A stretch of DNA of 64,000 bases from JALYUA01 sp038239305. Lineage in GTDB: Bacteria > Acidobacteriota > Thermoanaerobaculia > UBA5066 > Gp7-AA6. A program made the translations under genes and the position numbers. The notes beneath the pieces are model-generated. The model had not been told where the DNA came from. It saw only the letters and a program-made list of their open reading frames with translations, and made no database searches. The DNA lies in NCBI GenBank assembly GCA_038239305.1, contig JBBSEW010000010.1:1-64000 (forward strand), read 5' to 3'. Below are positions 16,146 through 23,977 of this stretch, piece after piece; within the stretch, counting starts at the first letter, position 1, and each line of letters starts with the position of its first letter.

Positions 16146-17671
16146 GGCTTCCCCCTCGTTTCCCCTGCGGCGCCGCCGGCGCTCTCCCCGGCCGCGGACG
16201 CGATGTGCAGGAGGCAGGCGGCGACGCGCGATGCGGACCGGCCGTCGAGATGCTCCCCGAAGAAGCGCTGCGTGAGCTTCTTCCGGGCCTCGCTCTGCCG
16301 CTCCGGCCGCGTCAGGGCCGAGAGGAGGCTCTTCTCGAGCTTCTCTTCCGACGTGACGACGTCCACCGCTCCGCTGGCGGTTACCGGCCGGTAGTGCTCG
16401 TAGTCGTAGAAGCCGAGGAAATCGACCGGGACGGTCCCGGTGCCCTTCCCGGCGCCTTTCCGGGCGCCTTTCCGGGCGCCTTTCCCGGCGCCCGGCGGGT
16501 TGTACCCGATGTTGATCACGGGCTTGTCGAACATGCAGAGCTCGAGGGAGATCGTCGAAGCGACGTTGACGCCGGCGGCCGCGTGCCGGAGCGTATTCGT
16601 CAGCATGGCCGCGTCCTCCGGCTCGGGCGTGAACCAGCGGGGATTCCAGTGGACCTGCGGCATCAGCACGTCGGGGTTGCGCCGGCGAAACTCCTCGAAC
16701 CGCCCCGTCGTGTCCTTGGCGTATACGCGCACGAGAAGCTGCGGCGGCCCGAAGGACGTCATCGTGCGGAGGATCCGGGCGAGCCCCTCGACGATGGCCG
16801 GCTCTCCGGGCATCAAGCCCGGCGTCCCGGTGGTGTACACCACGATCGGACGGGCGGGATCCGCGCCGACGCGCTCGCAGAACTCCCGGCGCGTCCAGTG
16901 ATTTTCGGGCCGGAAATGGAAATCGAACTGAGGCGTGCCCGTCACGAAGACGTTCTCGGGCTCTGTCGCGGGATACAGCGCCAGGAGCTGTTCGCGGATG
17001 CTCTCGTTCCAGACGAGGTAAAAGTCGTACTCCGGAATGATCCGACCCTGCGACGTGAGGTTGTCCCATGAAAAGAGAAACGTCGCCGTCGGGATGCCGA
17101 GCGAACGCGCGGCATGCACGGCGTCGATGGCCATCGCGCTATGGGAGTGCGAGCCGTTGAAGAGGAGCGACGGGCTCAGACCCCTCAGAAGCTCGAGGTA
17201 GAACCGGGTCGGCGCCGCGCGGCGGCTGGCGCGCGACTCGATGGCGGAAAGCAGCGCGAGCCCCGCGGGATTCGCGAGCGGCATGGCGCCGATCTTCTTG
17301 ATGCGCCGTTTCATCCAGGACAGGGGGGCATTCGCCTCGCGATCCCGATTGTTCCAGCGAGCCCGCGCCGCGGCGGACCAGAGAGAGCGGCCGTGCGCGA
17401 GCTCGAGCATCTCGCGGACAAAACGGACGGGCCAGGGGTCGGCGCGCTCCGTGAGCTCCAGCAAAGAGCCGTGACGCTCCTCGATGTGCTGGCGGAAGCT
17501 CTCGCTCGGAACGACCGAGAGCACGCGCACGCGGCTTCCCTCCGCCAGCTCGTCGAGCGCGCCCGAGTACACGAAATTCCGGATCGCCTCGCCCCGAGGC
17601 AAGACGACCAGGATTCGCGGCGCCGCTTCGGGCGCCGGACCGGCGGCCATCGCCGGAACGGAGCGGCTCAC
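16142..17671 (-). CDS. GT-B-like surface-glycan protein, paralogue of 20281-21750
   Basis: 509 residues, no transmembrane helix. It shares a set of motifs with the protein at 20281-21750: S-W-D-N-L-(T/S), a T-G-T-P-Q-F-D-F-like segment, R-R-E-F-C-E, R-P-I-V-V-Y-T-T-G-T-P, and N-T-L-R-H-A followed by V-N-V-A-S-T-I-S-L-E. The last stretch resembles the donor-site loop of GT-B enzymes of the UDP-GlcNAc 2-epimerase/CDP-glycerophosphotransferase type. I cannot name a precise family; a glycosyl- or glycerophospho-transferase is likely. The start is GTG 17671, in a GTGA overlap with the upstream gene. A 4-residue repeat insertion (Gly-Ala-Arg/Gly-Lys) interrupts the loop after V-I-N-I-G-Y-N-P-P (see separate entry). 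Confidence 0.7.
   Translation of the reverse strand: MSRSVPAMAAGPAPEAAPRILVVLPRGEAIRNFVYSGALDELAEGSRVRVLSVVPSESFRQHIEERHGSLLELTERADPWPVRFVREMLELAHGRSLWSAAARARWNNRDREANAPLSWMKRRIKKIGAMPLANPAGLALLSAIESRASRRAAPTRFYLELLRGLSPSLLFNGSHSHSAMAIDAVHAARSLGIPTATFLFSWDNLTSQGRIIPEYDFYLVWNESIREQLLALYPATEPENVFVTGTPQFDFHFRPENHWTRREFCERVGADPARPIVVYTTGTPGLMPGEPAIVEGLARILRTMTSFGPPQLLVRVYAKDTTGRFEEFRRRNPDVLMPQVHWNPRWFTPEPEDAAMLTNTLRHAAAGVNVASTISLELCMFDKPVINIGYNPPGAGKGARKGARKGAGKGTGTVPVDFLGFYDYEHYRPVTASGAVDVVTSEEKLEKSLLSALTRPERQSEARKKLTQRFFGEHLDGRSASRVAACLLHIASAAGESAGGAAGETRGKP
16442..16487 (-). repeat. In-frame 12-bp tandem repeat inside the GT-B-like gene
   Basis: Perfect 12-base units lie at 16452-16463 and 16464-16475, with a one-mismatch copy at 16476-16487 and a degenerate copy before them. 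They encode a Gly-Ala-Arg-Lys type tetrapeptide repeat. The unit length is a multiple of three, so changes in copy number keep the frame. The paralogue at 20281-21750 has no such basic repeat at this point, so it is an insertion in a loop. Confidence 0.85.
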
Positions 17672-19203
17672 GGTGCTTCCATCACGATCGACCGTCCATG
17701 GAACTTCGGAGTCAGGTAGCCGCCGCCGTCATTCGCGTCGCGAACGGCGAGCGCCGGCGACCCGTGTCCGTTCTGCACGCTCTCGATCGCGCGCAGGAGT
17801 TTCTCGACCTGGGGCGCGCCGAAATGCGGGTCCCGCGGAACCTCGGCGACCGTGCGCAGCCCGCGGAAGGACCAGCGGTGCGGAAAATGAAGGGCGTGAC
17901 GCACCCGGTTGGCGAAGCCGCGGAGCGTCCAGGCGGATTCGTTGTGCAGGCCGTAGAGGAGCCGGCGGCAGGCCTTGACGTCGACCGTGTCGAGAGGACC
18001 GAGGCTCCCGAAGACGGCGTCGGCCACGCGCTCGTGGGCCTGGCCGTCGCTCGCGTGCAGCCACTCGGCCGTCAGCCCCTCGATCCGCGTCGCGATCTCC
18101 TTCGCGGGCTGGAAACGGCCCGCGACGATCGCCCGCACCGCCTCCCGGAACGCCTCGTAGCTCGGCAGCGACACGCTCATCGCCTCCGGCAGCGGGTATT
18201 CGTGCGTGGTCGGGATCCAGGACGGCGAGAGAGCCGGCACGCCGGCCATGACGGCCTCGATGGCCGTGCTGCAGCTGCGCTGGACGACCGCCAGGGCGCG
18301 TTGCACCCAGGGGGTCACCGATCCTTCCTTGCGCACGAGAATGTTAGGGAAACCGGCCGCGCCCTCGAGGTACGGCTCTTCCTTTTCCTGGGGATGCGGC
18401 CGGATCACGATCGTGATCGCCGGGAAGTCGGTCGCGAGCTTCCGGGCGAGATCGAGCATCGAGGCGATCGCTTCCTGCTGAACCCGATGCCACTCGAGAA
18501 TCTGCTCGCGGGGATAGCCGTAGTTGCGCGACATGTTCTCGACCATCCGATCGAGCGTGTTGTCACTGTAGTTGCCGATCGTGAAATTCGTGTTGAAGAG
18601 GATGTAAGGCGGCGAACCGGGAAGCGATGGCCCCACCTTTTCTCCGTACACCTTCGCCAGGGGCTCCGCGTAATAGTCGAACCGGGGGCAGCCGGTGACC
18701 GATATCTGGTCTTCGGTGAAGACGCCCTTCTCGACGACGTAACGCCCGATCGCGGGCCCCCACATGCACGCGCACCGGGCCGCGCGATCGAGCTCGGGCT
18801 CGTTCCACATGGAGAGGCGGTACTCCTCGGGATTTCGGTAAACGCTCTGCTCCGTGTCGAGCAGCCCGAACTGGATGCCGACCTCGACGTACTTGCGCAC
18901 GCGCGAGGCGTAGTACGAGCGAAATGCTGGCACGAGCACGAAGTCGGGCGCCAGAGCCCAGATCTCCGCGAAGCCGTTGACCTGCGGAACCAGGTAACAG
19001 GTCGCCCCTCTCCGGCAGAGGGCCTGCGCGGTCAGAACGAGACCGGCGAGGTCACGCAGCGGCGTGGCGACCAGGAGGGCGATGCGGGGCTTTCTAATTT
19101 CGGGCCTCCACGATGGATCGGAGCTCGTCGTAGGCCTCGTGACCCATCCGGATCTGGCGGCGGGCGGATTCGAGGAGTCGCGGACGGAGATTCCCCGCGT
19201 CAT
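17668..19203 (-). CDS. Surface carbohydrate biosynthesis protein, GT-B-like
   Basis: Up to 511 residues, soluble. From P-R-I-A-L-L-V-A-T-P-L-R-D-L onward it resembles the 'surface carbohydrate biosynthesis' group of GT-B-like proteins: T-G-C-P-R-F-D-Y, a nucleotide-binding-like I-V-I-R-P-H-P-Q-E-K-E-E, and the donor-loop motif R-S-C-S-T-A-I-E-A-V-M-A-G-V-P-A-L. It probably transfers a sugar or sugar phosphate, but the activity is not established. The start is uncertain. ATG 19203 would overlap the upstream pyruvyltransferase gene by 110 bases and adds ~34 residues of unconvincing sequence. The family-like N-terminus begins near 19098, where the only candidate is an ATT triplet overlapping the upstream TAG stop. 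GTGA coupling links its stop to the next gene. Confidence 0.7.
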   Translation of the reverse strand: MTRGISVRDSSNPPAARSGWVTRPTTSSDPSWRPEIRKPRIALLVATPLRDLAGLVLTAQALCRRGATCYLVPQVNGFAEIWALAPDFVLVPAFRSYYASRVRKYVEVGIQFGLLDTEQSVYRNPEEYRLSMWNEPELDRAARCACMWGPAIGRYVVEKGVFTEDQISVTGCPRFDYYAEPLAKVYGEKVGPSLPGSPPYILFNTNFTIGNYSDNTLDRMVENMSRNYGYPREQILEWHRVQQEAIASMLDLARKLATDFPAITIVIRPHPQEKEEPYLEGAAGFPNILVRKEGSVTPWVQRALAVVQRSCSTAIEAVMAGVPALSPSWIPTTHEYPLPEAMSVSLPSYEAFREAVRAIVAGRFQPAKEIATRIEGLTAEWLHASDGQAHERVADAVFGSLGPLDTVDVKACRRLLYGLHNESAWTLRGFANRVRHALHFPHRWSFRGLRTVAEVPRDPHFGAPQVEKLLRAIESVQNGHGSPALAVRDANDGGGYLTPKFHGRSIVMEAP

Positions 19204-20284
19204 CCCAGGCCGCCTTCATCCGGAGCGAGAGCGCTTCCGCCCATCCGTTCTCGAGGGCGAGTGGCTCGCATCCCGGGCCGAACAGGTCGCGAAGCCCCAG
19301 GAACTTCTTCTCGAAATATTCGGAGCGGTACAGGCAAATGGCGGGGACGCCCTGGGATAGCGCGAAAACGGCCGCGTGATACGCGCCCGTCACCACGATG
19401 CGGCAGCGCCCGGCCTGGCGGATCACCGCGTCCGGCGTGTCGAGATCCTCCCCGCCGCCGGCGCTCGCCGACGCGCCGTTTCCTCCGAGAAGGGAACGGA
19501 TCGCCTGAGCGTCGACTCCGCCCTTGCGGGAGATCGGCATCGGCAGGAGCGGCGCGTCATGCCTTGCGGCGAAGTCGAGAAGCACCGGCCGCAGCGCCGC
19601 GATGTCCGATTCTTCCACCGACGCATTTGCGGACACGCGCAGATTGACTCCGACGTGCCGCCCGAGCGCGGAGGGGCGGCTCTCGTAGGCGGCGGCGACC
19701 GCGTCGTCCCCCGTCGTCCGGACACGGCTCGGGTCCACCCCCACCTGGTCGAGAATCGCCGGCCCCGATACGCCTTCCCGCAGAGCGATGAGGTCGACGC
19801 GCGGCAGCACCCGCCGGGCACGCGCGAGCAGCTCCCGATCCTGGAGAGGGCCGAATCCGTGGCCGAGCAGCGCCGTCGGAACGTTCCGGCGAAACGCCTC
19901 CTCCAGTGTCGAGAACACCAGGCGGGAGTAGGAGCCGAAGACGTCGTTGATTCCGCCGGCGCCGCTCGCCACCACGAGACGCGTGGAGCGGGGCATGGCA
20001 GCACCCGCCCCCTCGCCGGACGAAAACCGGGGGCGCAGGACGCGAGCGGCGACTCGCCCGAGGATCGAACGGGCTCCCGGACGCGAACCCTTCGAGCGAA
20101 GCAGCGGCTCCGAGGCCGGGCACAGGCTTCGTAAGAGAGAAACGTCGCTCGTCGGCACGCGGATCGATGCATCCGGCCAGAACGCCTTCAGGCGCGACAC
20201 GGTCGTCTGCAGCATCGCCGCATCGCCCATGTTGAGGCAGTCGAACGTGCTCGGAATCACGTAGATCCCCATTCCCTGCTTCAT
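19094..20284 (-). CDS. Polysaccharide pyruvyl transferase family protein
   Basis: 396 residues. The family pattern is clear: a Gly-rich V-V-A-S-G-A-G-G-I-N-D loop in the N-terminal half, L-G-H-G-F-G-P-L, L-I-A-L-R-E in the middle, V-G-V-N-L-R-V-S, and near the C-terminus V-T-G-A-Y-H-A-A-V-F-A-L-S-Q-G-V-P-A-I-C-L, the most conserved family block. Such enzymes usually move pyruvate from phosphoenolpyruvate onto sugar hydroxyls to give an acidic ketal. Some members have other donors. The start is ATG 20284, in an ATGA overlap with the gene upstream; the longer in-frame extension is a shadow of that gene. It would add negative charge to the exported glycan. Confidence 0.88.
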   Translation of the reverse strand: MKQGMGIYVIPSTFDCLNMGDAAMLQTTVSRLKAFWPDASIRVPTSDVSLLRSLCPASEPLLRSKGSRPGARSILGRVAARVLRPRFSSGEGAGAAMPRSTRLVVASGAGGINDVFGSYSRLVFSTLEEAFRRNVPTALLGHGFGPLQDRELLARARRVLPRVDLIALREGVSGPAILDQVGVDPSRVRTTGDDAVAAAYESRPSALGRHVGVNLRVSANASVEESDIAALRPVLLDFAARHDAPLLPMPISRKGGVDAQAIRSLLGGNGASASAGGGEDLDTPDAVIRQAGRCRIVVTGAYHAAVFALSQGVPAICLYRSEYFEKKFLGLRDLFGPGCEPLALENGWAEALSLRMKAAWDDAGNLRPRLLESARRQIRMGHEAYDELRSIVEARN

Positions 20285-21750
20285 GCGCCGCCCGCTCGGA
20301 TCGCGGGAGCGATCGCCGCGGTCATCCGGCCGACGGCTTCTCCGAACCGCGAGCCGCTCTCGCCGTCCAAGGGACCGCAGACGTATTCCGCCATCCACCG
20401 GCGCGCTTCCCGATGGAGCTCGGGATTCCGCAGATAGGTGCGCACGGCGTCGGCGGTTTCGTCCGGCGTGCGCGTCAGCCAGACGCCGCCGGATTTCGCG
20501 ACGGGGCTGAAATGCGTCCAGACGTGATTGATGTCGTGCACGAGTGCCTGGTCCGTCTGCCCGGGCTGCGGGTCGTAGTCGAGGTTGACGACGGGACGAT
20601 CCAAAATCGCCGCGTCGATCGTGACCGTCGACGACAGGTTGACGACGACGTCGGCGTGCCGGAACGTGTTGACCCAGTCGGCCACCTGGTCGGCGTTCTG
20701 AGAGCGCGCCGTGAGGGCCGCCTCCGGATCCGACGTCTTCTGGACGCGCACGCGCGGCCCGAACTCGCGGAAAAGATCGGTCATGCGGGCGTCGTCGTGG
20801 ATGGGATGCGGCCGGACGAGCATCTGCACATCCCCGAGCTCCCCGGATGCGACGCGCCGCGCCATGTCGAGCGCTCCGTGGTGCTCCTGCAGGAAGTTCG
20901 GAGAGCCGATCGCGTACACGATCACGGGCCGGTCGGGCCGGAAGCCGAATCCCTCGCAGAACTCCCGGCGCGGCCGCCGGAAGCTCTCCTGGAAGAAGAC
21001 GTCGAATTGTGGAGCGCCGACGACGTGAACGGGGACGTCCCGGCTCTCCGGGTAGTAGCGATGGAGCTGGCGCTCCGCCTCTTCCGACCAGACGAAATAG
21101 CCGTCGTAGCGGAAGACCATCCGGTTCTTCGTCGAGAGGTTGTCCCAGGATGGAATGAGGGCCGCGACAGGAATCCCGAGGTTCTTGGCGGCGGCCACGA
21201 CCGCCGGCTCCCAGAACCAGAAGGGTCCGGTCGAAACGACCAGGTCCGGCGGATCGAGGCGCATCCGCCGCAGGGCGTCGGGGCTGCGCGGAACGCGCCG
21301 GAGAAGCCTCTCCGTCCACGCTTCCACCGGTTGCGCCGCGCCGGCCCGGGCCAGGAGACGCGCCGGCAGTCGCAACGCCCGGACGGAAGCGGTCTGCGAA
21401 CGATCGCGAAGATGTTTCTGGACGCTCCGCCGGCTCGGGTCCGCCAGTTGGAAATCCCACACGAAGTCGTTCAGCCGGCGCACGTAGTTGTGCGGGACCT
21501 GCGGATAATGGCCGACCTCCGGAAATCCCTCGACGCGAGCGGCCGTGTCCCTCCAGACCTCGGCGTTGCGCGGGTTCTGCAGAGAGCTCGCCCAGATCCT
21601 GACGTCCGCCGTTTCGTGCAGATGCGGGAGGAAGCCCGTGTAGAGCAGCATGCGATCGGTCAGGAGGGACGTCGTCAGCACGAGGACTCGCGGCCGCCGG
21701 CCCGACGCGGCGGATGCGGTACGCGCGTCGCGCTCCGGGCGGGCGCTCAT
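20281..21750 (-). CDS. GT-B-like surface-glycan protein, paralogue of 16142-17671
   Basis: 489 residues, soluble. It shares with 16142-17671 the S-W-D-N-L-S motif, G-A-P-Q-F-D-V-F-F, R-R-E-F-C-E-G-F-G, P-V-I-V-Y-A-I-G-S-P, R-P-H-P, N-T-F-R-H-A-D-V-V-V-N and I-L-D-R-P-V-V-N-L-D-Y. The shared blocks place both in a GT-B-like group acting on surface glycans, but no exact reaction can be assigned. Divergence between the two suggests different donors or acceptors rather than a recent duplication. The start ATG 21750 forms an ATGA overlap with the dioxygenase gene, and its stop overlaps the pyruvyltransferase start. Confidence 0.7.
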   Translation of the reverse strand: MSARPERDARTASAASGRRPRVLVLTTSLLTDRMLLYTGFLPHLHETADVRIWASSLQNPRNAEVWRDTAARVEGFPEVGHYPQVPHNYVRRLNDFVWDFQLADPSRRSVQKHLRDRSQTASVRALRLPARLLARAGAAQPVEAWTERLLRRVPRSPDALRRMRLDPPDLVVSTGPFWFWEPAVVAAAKNLGIPVAALIPSWDNLSTKNRMVFRYDGYFVWSEEAERQLHRYYPESRDVPVHVVGAPQFDVFFQESFRRPRREFCEGFGFRPDRPVIVYAIGSPNFLQEHHGALDMARRVASGELGDVQMLVRPHPIHDDARMTDLFREFGPRVRVQKTSDPEAALTARSQNADQVADWVNTFRHADVVVNLSSTVTIDAAILDRPVVNLDYDPQPGQTDQALVHDINHVWTHFSPVAKSGGVWLTRTPDETADAVRTYLRNPELHREARRWMAEYVCGPLDGESGSRFGEAVGRMTAAIAPAIRAGGA

Positions 21751-22688
21751 GATGAAGCCGTCCCCGCGGAACCGGGCCTGCCGAGGGCGAACGCGACCGC
21801 CGGATCGGCGGGCACGCGCAGGTCGCGGGGACGCTGGAAGAGCTCATCCGACTGCGATGCGCCCGACGTGAACATCGAGAGAAACATCACGCGATCCCGT
21901 CCCTCCACGAGACCGCCCTTGTGGAAACCGCGGGTGTCGGCGAAGACGACGGTGCCCGCTTTTCCGAGAGCGCGGATCCACGTGTCCGGTGGGTACACCT
22001 TTGCCATCTGCTCGTCGTTCGTCCGCCGCACGCCCGCCTCGAGGAAGGACTCCGGCTCGGCGCGCCGCGGTCCCGCCGCGTGGCTGCCGGGAACGTACGT
22101 CAGAGGCCCGCTGTCGGCCTCGACGTCGGAGAGATAGACGAAGCACTTCAGGATCTGCCGGTCCTCCCGATCGCGATGCCAGAGCTGCGACGTTCGGGCT
22201 CCCCCGCTCGACGGAAAGTTGCGCCACACGTTGTAGTGGCGCAGCTGGGTGTACATCCCGAAGTACGCGTTTGCCACATCGAGAAAGGGCCGTGCGAGCG
22301 CGAACCGCGCAAAGACGCTGTCCGGATCGAGAACGGGATGCAGGCCGAGGAGCTCGAGCAGGAACTTTTTCTCGCCCGTCGTCTGGGCGACGTCCGACTT
22401 CGCGGCTTCTCGGGCGCGGAGAATCTCGTCCCGGCGGAGATCCTCCGCGGAACGCACTTCCGCGACGAGCTCGTCGAAGAGCGCGGTGAGTGCAGTCGAG
22501 CCGAGAAGCGCGCTCACGGTCGAGATGGCGAGACCGTTGCGCTCGAGATCGGCGGCGACACGGCGCTCTTCGGCGCCGAGGCGGTGGCCGTCGAAGCGAT
22601 ACGCCAGAGTCGGGCGGCGGTTGAAGAGATACCGCCAGGTCAGCTCCCGTCCCCGAAGTGCCCGCGACACGCGGCGGCGGAGGCTCAC
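21747..22688 (-). CDS. Phytanoyl-CoA dioxygenase (PhyH)-like Fe(II)/2-oxoglutarate oxygenase
   Basis: 313 residues. The iron-binding triad can be seen: H171 and D173 in Q-L-W-H-R-D-R-E-D, and H256 in D-T-R-G-F-H-K-G-G, with R264 (G-R-D-R-V) placed to bind 2-oxoglutarate. Between them K-C-F-V-Y-L-S-D-V and G-P-L-T-Y-V-P-G-S-H are characteristic PhyH blocks. It should hydroxylate, or otherwise oxidise, a sugar, lipid carrier or small metabolite; its place between the exporter ATPase and GT-like genes points to glycan or carrier modification. The start is GTG 22688 with an A/G-rich ribosome-binding site and a GTGA overlap with the Wzt gene. The upstream in-frame extension lies within Wzt and is rejected. 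Confidence 0.85.
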   Translation of the reverse strand: MSLRRRVSRALRGRELTWRYLFNRRPTLAYRFDGHRLGAEERRVAADLERNGLAISTVSALLGSTALTALFDELVAEVRSAEDLRRDEILRAREAAKSDVAQTTGEKKFLLELLGLHPVLDPDSVFARFALARPFLDVANAYFGMYTQLRHYNVWRNFPSSGGARTSQLWHRDREDRQILKCFVYLSDVEADSGPLTYVPGSHAAGPRRAEPESFLEAGVRRTNDEQMAKVYPPDTWIRALGKAGTVVFADTRGFHKGGLVEGRDRVMFLSMFTSGASQSDELFQRPRDLRVPADPAVAFALGRPGSAGTASS

Positions 22689-23977
22689 AGGCTTCCCTTC
22701 TCCACGAGACGGGGCGACCGAGCGACCCCCGCCCCGCTCTCGGCGACGATCTCCCATCGAAGCGGAGGAATGAGAATCGCCTTGACCCGGCCGACGGCCT
22801 GGCCCGAGTCGTCGAGCACGTTCAGCAGCATCCGCTCGGAGAGCCGGTACTCGTCGCCGCCTGACGCGCGCCGCGCGATCAGCTTGAAGTAGAGCGTGTA
22901 AACGTCCGGGACGACCCAGAGCGGTGGGATATGCACCCGCAGCCTGTGACGGCCCATCGGCAGGCCGTCCGTGCCGACGAGCTCCTCGCTGACGTGATTG
23001 TGCAGGACGTGGTCGCCCGCCGAATTGTCGATGAGGCAGTAGAGGCGGACCTTCGAATAGTCGTGGCGGGTCTGCAGCGTGACGTCCACGAAGAACGGCT
23101 TGGCGGAGTAGATCGGGTCGGGATCGAGCTCCCGGCCGTCGTTCAGCGTGATCGAGCTCCACGAGGTCTCGCGGCTCTGGACCTCCGACGTCTCCTTGAG
23201 CGTGCCGGTGTAACGCGCGAGCGCCTCGACCACGTTTCCGCGATAGGTGACGGAGCCGTCGTGCAGCAGCACGGCGGACTTGCACATTTCCTTGATCGCT
23301 CCGAGGTTATGGCTGACGAACACGACGGTGCGCCCTTCCGCAGCGACGCTTTCCATCTTCCCGAGGCAGCGCTTCTGGAAGCGCATGTCGCCGACCGCGA
23401 GGACCTCGTCGACGAGCAGGATCTCGGTCTCGAGGTGCGCGGCCACCGAGAACGCGAGCCGGAGATACATTCCGCTCGAGTAGAACTTCACGGGCGTATC
23501 GAGGAACCGCTCGATCTCGGCGAACTCGACGATCGCGTCGAGCTTCCGGTCCATCTCGCGACGCCGCATTCCCAGAATCGCGCCGTTTAAGTACATGTTC
23601 TCGCGGCCCGTGAGCTCCGGATGGAATCCGGTTCCGACCTCGAGCAGGCTGCCGACGCGCCCGCGGATCACCGCCTTCCCCTCGGTCGGCTCCGTGATGC
23701 GCGACAGGACCTTCAGGAGAGTGCTCTTGCCAGCGCCGTTGCGGCCGATCACGCCGACGACCTCGCCGGGACGAACTTCGAAGGAGACGTCGCGCAGCGC
23801 CCAGATCAGGTTGTTCGCCGCGTTGGCCTCTCTCTCCGCGCGGCCTGCCCGGATCCGTTTCCACGCGGCGCCGGCGAACCCGGACATCGTGTCCCGGAGC
23901 GTCTTGTAGCTCGCCCGCTTTTCGCCAACGCGGTACTGCTTGGAGATCCCCTCGGCTCGAATCGCGAACTCAGACAT
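22685..23977 (-). CDS. wzt: Polysaccharide ABC exporter ATPase with C-terminal carbohydrate-binding domain (Wzt-like)
   Basis: 430 residues. Walker A is G-R-N-G-A-G-K-S (78-85), the signature is Y-S-S-G-M-Y-L-R-L-A-F-S, and Walker B is I-L-L-V-D-E-V-L-A-V-G-D with a downstream switch His (V-F-V-S-H-N). The tyrosine-containing signature, the E-V-G-T-G-F-H-P-E-L-T-G-R-E-N stretch and the ~60-residue N-terminal extension are typical of Wzt/TagH. Residues ~285-420 form a beta-rich Wzt C-terminal domain that reads the chain terminus in O-antigen export. Together with Wzm (28794-29681) it should flip a lipid-linked polymer to the periplasm. It overlaps the AsnB-like gene by 8 bases; the permease gene is separated from it by four sugar genes. 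Confidence 0.93.
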   Translation of the reverse strand: MSEFAIRAEGISKQYRVGEKRASYKTLRDTMSGFAGAAWKRIRAGRAEREANAANNLIWALRDVSFEVRPGEVVGVIGRNGAGKSTLLKVLSRITEPTEGKAVIRGRVGSLLEVGTGFHPELTGRENMYLNGAILGMRRREMDRKLDAIVEFAEIERFLDTPVKFYSSGMYLRLAFSVAAHLETEILLVDEVLAVGDMRFQKRCLGKMESVAAEGRTVVFVSHNLGAIKEMCKSAVLLHDGSVTYRGNVVEALARYTGTLKETSEVQSRETSWSSITLNDGRELDPDPIYSAKPFFVDVTLQTRHDYSKVRLYCLIDNSAGDHVLHNHVSEELVGTDGLPMGRHRLRVHIPPLWVVPDVYTLYFKLIARRASGGDEYRLSERMLLNVLDDSGQAVGRVKAILIPPLRWEIVAESGAGVARSPRLVEKGSL

